A DNA stretch of 38,114 nt from Amycolatopsis sp. CA-126428. GTDB taxonomy: Bacteria > Actinomycetota > Actinomycetes > Mycobacteriales > Pseudonocardiaceae. The number at the start of each line of letters is the position of its first letter. Position 1 is the stretch's first letter. The position numbers and the translations under genes are program-made. The stretch lies in contig NZ_PPHF01000151.1 of the NCBI RefSeq assembly GCF_002904335.1, positions 1 to 38,114 on the forward strand, in the 5' to 3' direction. The notes below the pieces were generated by a model that did no database searches, had not been told where the DNA came from, and was given only the letters and a program-made list of their open reading frames with translations. Positions 33,990-38,114 of the stretch are shown one piece after another.

Positions 33990-34729
33990 GTTCTTCCCGC
34001 ACTTCCTGCCGCGCCAGCACCGAGCCCGTCGACGTCCGGGAACTCGGCACGATCGACTACACCGAAGCCTGGGAGCTCCAGCGCGGCCGGCTCACCGAGC
34101 GCGCCGACGGCACCGCGCCGGACACGATGTTCCTGCTGCAGCACCCGTCGGTGTACACGGCGGGCAAGCGCACCGAGCCGGCCGACCGGCCGGTGGACGG
34201 CACCCCGGTGATCGACGTCGACCGCGGCGGCAAGATCACCTGGCACGGCCCGGGCCAGCTGGTCGGCTACCCGATCGTGAAGCTCGCCGACCCGATCGAC
34301 GTGGTCCACTACGTGCGGCGCCTGGAGGAGGCGCTGATCCACGTGTGCGACCGGCTCGGCGTGGCGACCGGCCGCGTGGAGGGCCGCAGCGGCGTGTGGA
34401 TCCCGGCCGACGACCGGGGGATCGAGCGCAAGATCGCGGCGATCGGCATCCGCGTCCAGCGCGGCGTGACGATGCACGGCTTCGAGCTGAACTGCAACGC
34501 GGACCTGGCGGCGTTCGATTCGATCGTCCCGTGCGGCATCCGCGACGCGGGCGTGACATCCCTGTCGTACGAGCTCCAGCGGGACGTGACGGTGGAAGCG
34601 GTCCTCCCCCTGGCCCGCGACGCGGTGCTGGCGGCGCTCGAAGGGGAGCTCCCGGTGAGCGAGGACCGCTGGCTGCCGCGCCCGGAAGCCCCTCAGGCCC
34701 CCGGCGTCACGTTCGCTCTCCAGAACTGA
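33986..34729 (+). CDS. lipB: Lipoyl(octanoyl) transferase
   Basis: The protein has 247 residues and moves octanoyl groups from acyl carrier protein to lipoyl domains, such as those of the E2 encoded at 29740. Catalytic residues are K149 (ERKIAAIGIRVQ) and C183 (FDSIVPCGIRD). Other family segments are LLQHPSVYTAGKRT, RGGKITWHGPGQLVGYPI and VTMHGFELNCN. The GTG at 33986 overlaps the PAP2 stop; an internal ATG is too late to keep the first strand. lipA starts 3.3 kb downstream, with other genes between them, unlike the usual adjacency. Confidence 0.96.
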   Translation: MSSSRTSCRASTEPVDVRELGTIDYTEAWELQRGRLTERADGTAPDTMFLLQHPSVYTAGKRTEPADRPVDGTPVIDVDRGGKITWHGPGQLVGYPIVKLADPIDVVHYVRRLEEALIHVCDRLGVATGRVEGRSGVWIPADDRGIERKIAAIGIRVQRGVTMHGFELNCNADLAAFDSIVPCGIRDAGVTSLSYELQRDVTVEAVLPLARDAVLAALEGELPVSEDRWLPRPEAPQAPGVTFALQN

Positions 34730-34774
34730 AAACCGTGCCGGCCACCTGTGGACAACAGGTGGCCGGCACGGTTT
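34730..34774. terminator. Very strong terminator between lipB and the LLM gene
   Basis: A perfect 20-bp stem pairs 34730-34749 with 34755-34774 over the 5-base loop GGACA. The left arm ends CCGGCCACCTGT and the right ends in GGTTT. It begins right at the lipB stop and lies between convergent genes. It isolates the lipoate operon from the inserted block. Confidence 0.93.
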
Positions 34775-34825
34775 CAGGCTCCGGAACTGTCGGACCGTTC
34801 CGCTAGCGTGGAAAACGGGGGCTGC

Positions 34826-35761
34826 TCAGTCCAGCTGCGGCGCAACCTCGGCGGCGATCAGCTCGATCTGGTCCAGGTCCGAAAGATCCAGCAGCTGCAG
34901 GTAAGCCCGGGTGATCCCGGTCTTCTCCCGCCACTGCCCGATCCGGTCGACGACCTCCGCGGGCGACCCGGCGAGCCCGTTGGCCCGCAGCTCGTCCACG
35001 TCCCGCCCGATCACCGACGCCCGCTGCGCGACTTCCGCGTCCGAGCGGCCCACGCCGATCACCAGCGCCACCGAGCGCAGGATCTCCTTCGGGTCCCGGC
35101 CGATCTCCGCCGCCGCGGCCTCGACGCGGGCGAACTGGGCCACCGCCGTCTCCGCGTCGGTGAACGGCAGGTTGAACTCGTCGGCGAAGCGGGCCGCCAG
35201 GGCCGGGGTGCGCTTCTTGCCGGCGCCGCCGATGATCACCGGCGGGGCCGGGGACTGGGCCGGCTTCGGCAGCGCCGGCGACTCGGACAGCGTGTAGTGC
35301 TCCCCCGCGAACGAGTACGTCGAGCCCACCGGCGTCTTCCACAGGCCGGTGATGATCTCGAGCTGCTCGGCGTAGCGGTCGAAGCGCTCCTTCGGCGGCG
35401 GCAGCGTCAGGCCGTACGCCGCGTGCTCGGCGTCGTACCAGCCGGCGCCGAAGCCGAACTCCACGCGGCCGCCCGACATCTGGTCGACCTGCGCCACGGA
35501 GATGGCCAGCGGCCCCGGGTGGCGGAACGTCGCCGCGGTGACGAGCGTGCCCAGCCGGATCCGGCTGGTCTCCCTGGCCAGGCCGGCGAGGGTGATCCAC
35601 GCGTCGGTCGGGCCGGGCAGGCCGTCGGCCGAGCCCATCTTCAGGTAGTGGTCGCTGCGGAAGAAGGCGTCGTACCCGGCGGCTTCGGTCGCCTTGGCGA
35701 CACGCAGCAGGTCGTCGTAGCTGGCCCCTTGCTGGGGCTCGGTGAAGATCCTCAAGTCCAC
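34826..35761 (-). CDS. LLM-class (luciferase-like) F420-dependent oxidoreductase
   Basis: The protein has 311 residues and a luciferase-like TIM barrel. Typical features are MDLRIFTEPQQGASYDDLLR, FFRSDHYLKMG, RIRLGTLVTAATFRHPGPLA, and RVEFGFGAGWYDAEHAAYG, then PPVIIGGAGKKRTP. In actinobacteria these enzymes mostly use F420, which is likely but not shown. The substrate is unknown. It starts with GTG four bases after the TetR stop in the same direction, so the two form an operon, and the regulator probably controls it. Confidence 0.9.
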   Translation of the reverse strand: MDLRIFTEPQQGASYDDLLRVAKATEAAGYDAFFRSDHYLKMGSADGLPGPTDAWITLAGLARETSRIRLGTLVTAATFRHPGPLAISVAQVDQMSGGRVEFGFGAGWYDAEHAAYGLTLPPPKERFDRYAEQLEIITGLWKTPVGSTYSFAGEHYTLSESPALPKPAQSPAPPVIIGGAGKKRTPALAARFADEFNLPFTDAETAVAQFARVEAAAAEIGRDPKEILRSVALVIGVGRSDAEVAQRASVIGRDVDELRANGLAGSPAEVVDRIGQWREKTGITRAYLQLLDLSDLDQIELIAAEVAPQLD

Positions 35762-35765
35762 GACG

Positions 35766-36377
35766 TCAGCCTATAGAGACGTCGGGCTCCGTGCGCCTCA
35801 GCCGGACCAGCATGCGGACGATCACGTCCTCGATCTCGGCGCGGACCTTCTTCGGGTCGGGCGAACTGGCGATTTCGGTCGCCGCGCTCGACAGCGCGCC
35901 GAACAGCAGCCGCGCGGTGACCTCGACCGGCACCGGCTCGACCTCGCCCGCGTCGATCAGCGACTGCAGGCCCGAGCGGACCAGCCCGAAGCTGCACCGC
36001 TCCTCGGCCTCGCGCCAGCGCTCCCAGCCCATCACGACCGGGGCCTCGTGGATGGCGATCCGCTGGTAGGCGGGGTCGAGGCAGGCGCGGAAGAACGCGT
36101 TGAGCCCGGCGAGCGCCCGCTCCCACGGCGTGCCCTCCCCGGTCATGATCTTGTCGAGCCGGTCGTAGACGAGGCTCTCGACCTGGTCGAACGCGGCTTC
36201 GAACAACGCCTGCTTGCCGCTGAAGTGGTGGTACAGCGCGCCCTTGGTCACCCGGGCGCGTTTGGCGATCTCGTCGAGCGAGGTTCCCGCGTAACCGCGC
36301 TTGGTGAACAGTTCGACCGCGCTGTCGACCAGCGCGGACCGCGTCGACTCGGAGTAGTCGAGTCGTCTGGACCTCAT
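35766..36377 (-). CDS. TetR/AcrR-family transcriptional regulator
   Basis: The protein has 203 residues. The N-terminal helix-turn-helix reads SALVDSAVELFTKRGYAGTS, LDEIAKRARVTKGALYHHFS (about 10-52), a typical TetR sequence. The C-terminal ligand domain is family-typical but the ligand is unknown. The ATG at 36377 (MRSRRLDYSE) has GAAGG about nine bases upstream and is preferred over in-frame starts up to 36425. It is upstream of the LLM gene in the same operon. CATAC/GTATG repeats lie in the divergent gap just before it. Confidence 0.92.
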   Translation of the reverse strand: MRSRRLDYSESTRSALVDSAVELFTKRGYAGTSLDEIAKRARVTKGALYHHFSGKQALFEAAFDQVESLVYDRLDKIMTGEGTPWERALAGLNAFFRACLDPAYQRIAIHEAPVVMGWERWREAEERCSFGLVRSGLQSLIDAGEVEPVPVEVTARLLFGALSSAATEIASSPDPKKVRAEIEDVIVRMLVRLRRTEPDVSIG

Positions 36378-36416
36378 TGTCGCCACCTTCACAACTTTAC
36401 GCCCGGAACAGCTCTC

Positions 36417-36480
36417 CATACTCATGGTATGTTCGGCGCGTCAGGTCCGTACCGGGAGTATGCCGCAGACCCGCGGTATG
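36417..36480. promoter_or_regulatory. GTATG half-sites in the TetR divergent gap
   Basis: CATAC-TCATG-GTATG (36417-36431) is a perfect inverted repeat, the layout of a TetR operator. Two more GTATG half-sites follow at 36458-36462 and 36476-36480. The sites lie between divergent TetR and the 173-aa gene. The binding protein is inferred. Confidence 0.6.
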
Positions 36481-36508
36481 ACCCGGGCCACGGAAGGGGA
36501 GCCACACG

Positions 36509-37030
36509 ATGAGCTGGACAGACTTCTACCGACGTCAGGAAATCCTCGACGCGACCGTCCGCCTGGCCGCCCGGAATCCCGGCGCGCCGCTGCCGCTCGA
36601 GGAGGTGCCCGGTGCCGAAGAGCACTTCGGCACCGAGGAAAACGTCCTCACCGCCCTGCAGTACCAGTGGACGCGGACGCTGAGCGGGCGCCTGCGCACC
36701 GAGGTCATCGACCCGGACGACGCCGACGGCCTCGGCGACCACGTCGACGCCGTCACCCGCGCCTGGCGCGCGGCCGTCGACGAGCACACCGACCTGCGCG
36801 CGGTCCTCGACGGCGCCTACGAGCGGCACGCGTCGCTGCGCCGGATGCACGAAGGCGAGCTGCGGATGCTCGCCGTCACGGCCGGACTGGCCGACCCGCG
36901 CGAACCGGCCGGCGAAATCGTCAAGGTGGGCCACGCGTTCGAGGCGTTGCTGCGCGCGAACCGCGAAGAAAGCACCCGCCGCCGTCCGGTGTTCGGACAC
37001 CTGCGGCGACTGCTCGCGCCGAGCGCGTAA
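36509..37030 (+). CDS. TetR-like protein with degenerate DNA-binding region
   Basis: The product has 173 residues. Its start (MSWTDFYRRQEILDATVRLA) resembles TetR helix 1. The following part (PLPLEEVPGAEEHFGTEENVLTALQYQW) aligns with the TetR turn and the HFGSKEALL region but lacks the usual recognition helix (the GVSKGTLYRHF part is replaced by acidic residues). The rest is helical and acidic, like a TetR ligand domain. GGGGAG lies seven bases before the ATG. It is divergent from a true TetR regulator and shares the GTATG gap. It could be a ligand or dimer partner; this is inference. The closest family is not certain. Confidence 0.6.
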   Translation: MSWTDFYRRQEILDATVRLAARNPGAPLPLEEVPGAEEHFGTEENVLTALQYQWTRTLSGRLRTEVIDPDDADGLGDHVDAVTRAWRAAVDEHTDLRAVLDGAYERHASLRRMHEGELRMLAVTAGLADPREPAGEIVKVGHAFEALLRANREESTRRRPVFGHLRRLLAPSA

Positions 37031-37048
37031 ACACGGTTAGCTTCACCC

Positions 37049-37999
37049 ATGACTCAGCGCTGGAGCGAAGCCGACATCGACGATCAGAGCGGCCGGACCG
37101 TCCTGATCACCGGGGCGAACTCCGGCCTGGGGCTGCGCACCGCCGAGGTGCTCGCGGGCAAGGGGGCCCGCGTGCTCCTCGCCTGTCGCTCCGCCGAGCG
37201 CGGCGCGAAGGCACTCGAAATCGTGAAAGCGGCCGCCGCGGGCACCGAACCCGAGCTCATCCCATTGGACCTGAGCGAGCTCGCCTCGGTGCGCGCGGCC
37301 GCCGTGTCGGTGCGGGAACGCACCGGCGACGCGCTGGACGTGCTGGTCGACAACGCCGGTGTGATGGCGACCGCCCGCGGCCGCACCGCCGACGGCTTCG
37401 AGCTGCAGTTCGGTACCAACCACCTCGGGCACGCGGCGCTGACCTGGCTGCTGCTGCCCGCGCTGCGCGGCGGACGGCACGCCCGCGTCGTCGCGCTGTC
37501 GAGCCTGGCCGCCGTCGGCGCCCGGATCGACCTCGAAGACCCCAACGCCGAGCACCGCCGCTACAACCCGGCCACGGCGTACGGGCAGTCGAAGCTCGCC
37601 AACCAGGTGTTCGCCCTGGAGCTCGACCGGCGGCTGCGCGCGGCCGGCGACGACGTCCTCAGCGTCGCCGCCCACCCCGGGTACACCGCCACCGGCCTCG
37701 GCAGCGGGATGGCGCGGTCGTACTCCAACCCGGTCGTCCGCTCGGTCATCGCCGGCGGCCACCGGATCGGCGAGGTGCTCTTCGCGCAGAACGTCCGCCA
37801 GGGCGCGCTGCCGCAGCTGTACGCGGCCACGGCGGACGGCGTCGAGGGCGGCGACTACATCGCCCCGGGCAGCCTCGGCGGCGTGCGCGGCCACCCGGTC
37901 AAGGTGCGCCCGCTGGCGGCCGCGCGCAGCGAGTCGCTGGGGGCCGCGTTGTGGGACGTCACCGCGAAGCTGACCGGCGTCACCCCGGATCCCGCGTAG
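37049..37999 (+). CDS. Short-chain dehydrogenase/reductase, retinol-dehydrogenase-like
   Basis: The protein has 316 residues. The cofactor loop is T21-GANSGLG-28, followed by LVDNAGVMA and the substrate-binding NHLGHAALTWLL. The catalytic Tyr and Lys are Y178 and K182 (AYGQSKLANQVF), with Ser in VVALSSLAAV. The length exceeds classical SDRs and fits the WWOX/retinol-dehydrogenase-like group. The substrate is unknown. It starts 18 bases after the 173-aa gene, probably in the same transcript, and ends 25 bases before lipA. Confidence 0.92.
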   Translation: MTQRWSEADIDDQSGRTVLITGANSGLGLRTAEVLAGKGARVLLACRSAERGAKALEIVKAAAAGTEPELIPLDLSELASVRAAAVSVRERTGDALDVLVDNAGVMATARGRTADGFELQFGTNHLGHAALTWLLLPALRGGRHARVVALSSLAAVGARIDLEDPNAEHRRYNPATAYGQSKLANQVFALELDRRLRAAGDDVLSVAAHPGYTATGLGSGMARSYSNPVVRSVIAGGHRIGEVLFAQNVRQGALPQLYAATADGVEGGDYIAPGSLGGVRGHPVKVRPLAAARSESLGAALWDVTAKLTGVTPDPA

Positions 38000-38024
38000 C
38001 CCGGACGGGCGTACGGTTGAGGTC

Positions 38025-38114
38025 GTGAGTGCTGCGCCTGAAGGCCGGAAGCTGCTGCGTCTCGAGGTTCGCAACAGTGAGACGCCGATCGAGAAGAAGC
38101 CGCCGTGGATCAAG
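38025..38114 (+). CDS. lipA: Lipoyl synthase, N-terminal fragment
   Basis: Only the first 30 codons are present, starting with GTG at 38025: MSAAPEGRKLLRLEVRNSET, then PIEKKPPWIK. This matches the actinobacterial LipA start closely. LipA is a radical SAM enzyme that adds two sulfur atoms to protein-bound octanoyl groups made by LipB. The radical SAM Cys motif is outside the window. It begins 25 bases after the SDR stop. Confidence 0.9.
   Translation, partial: MSAAPEGRKLLRLEVRNSETPIEKKPPWIK

Overview
This window is high-GC actinobacterial DNA with dense, strongly GC3-biased genes, many GTG starts (one clear TTG start) and frequent ATGA/GTGA stop-start overlaps. The core gene order is qcrBAC-ctaE, trpD, ctaF-ctaC, asnB, an adoK-like kinase, an IscA-type protein, a DUF3043 gene, cobT, ilvE, pepA, an E2 gene, an epimerase, lipB and lipA. 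From memory, this follows the Mycobacterium tuberculosis Rv2192c-Rv2218 segment closely. Together with the protein sequences it suggests the Pseudonocardiaceae, most likely an Amycolatopsis-like organism. The genus is an inference.

Region 1 (1-10.4 kb) is respiratory. On the minus strand lie the start of qcrB, the Rieske protein QcrA, the dihaem cytochrome QcrC and the oxidase subunits CtaE, CtaF and CtaC, all parts of the actinobacterial III2-IV2 supercomplex. Between these two blocks sit a hypothetical gene, an atypical receiver-domain protein, trpD, an EamA exporter and a divergent GlxA-type AraC regulator. Region 2 (8.4-16 kb) holds a LtsA/AsnB-type amidotransferase, a PfkB-family kinase like AdoK, a 56-codon small gene, an IscA/ErpA-like Fe-S carrier, a DUF3043 membrane protein, an aldo/keto reductase, and a GntR-purC operon with three CTAG-centred operator candidates upstream.

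Region 3 (16-23.3 kb) holds a hypothetical gene, ispD, cobT, ilvE, two membrane proteins, a DUF402 protein and pepA. Region 4 (23.4-28.1 kb) looks like an accessory insertion between pepA and lpd: a fused TRAP permease with its TAXI binding lipoprotein, a SUKH-domain protein, a GNAT acetyltransferase and a small conserved protein. Region 5 (28.3-34.7 kb) is the lipoate-dependent block: dihydrolipoyl dehydrogenase, a two-lipoyl-domain E2, a class A beta-lactamase-like protein, a TIGR01777 epimerase, a PAP2 phosphatase and lipB. Region 6 (34.8-38.1 kb) separates lipB from lipA with a TetR-LLM pair, a protein resembling a TetR with a degenerate DNA-binding region, and an SDR. The window ends in the first 30 codons of lipA.

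The most unusual non-coding signal is a dispersed palindrome of 44-48 bp present three times (6787, 10422, 23307). Each copy lies just after a stop codon and is preceded by CTGCCGC. One copy carries a compensatory base-pair swap in the stem. No CRISPR array, tRNA, rRNA or insertion sequence was seen.
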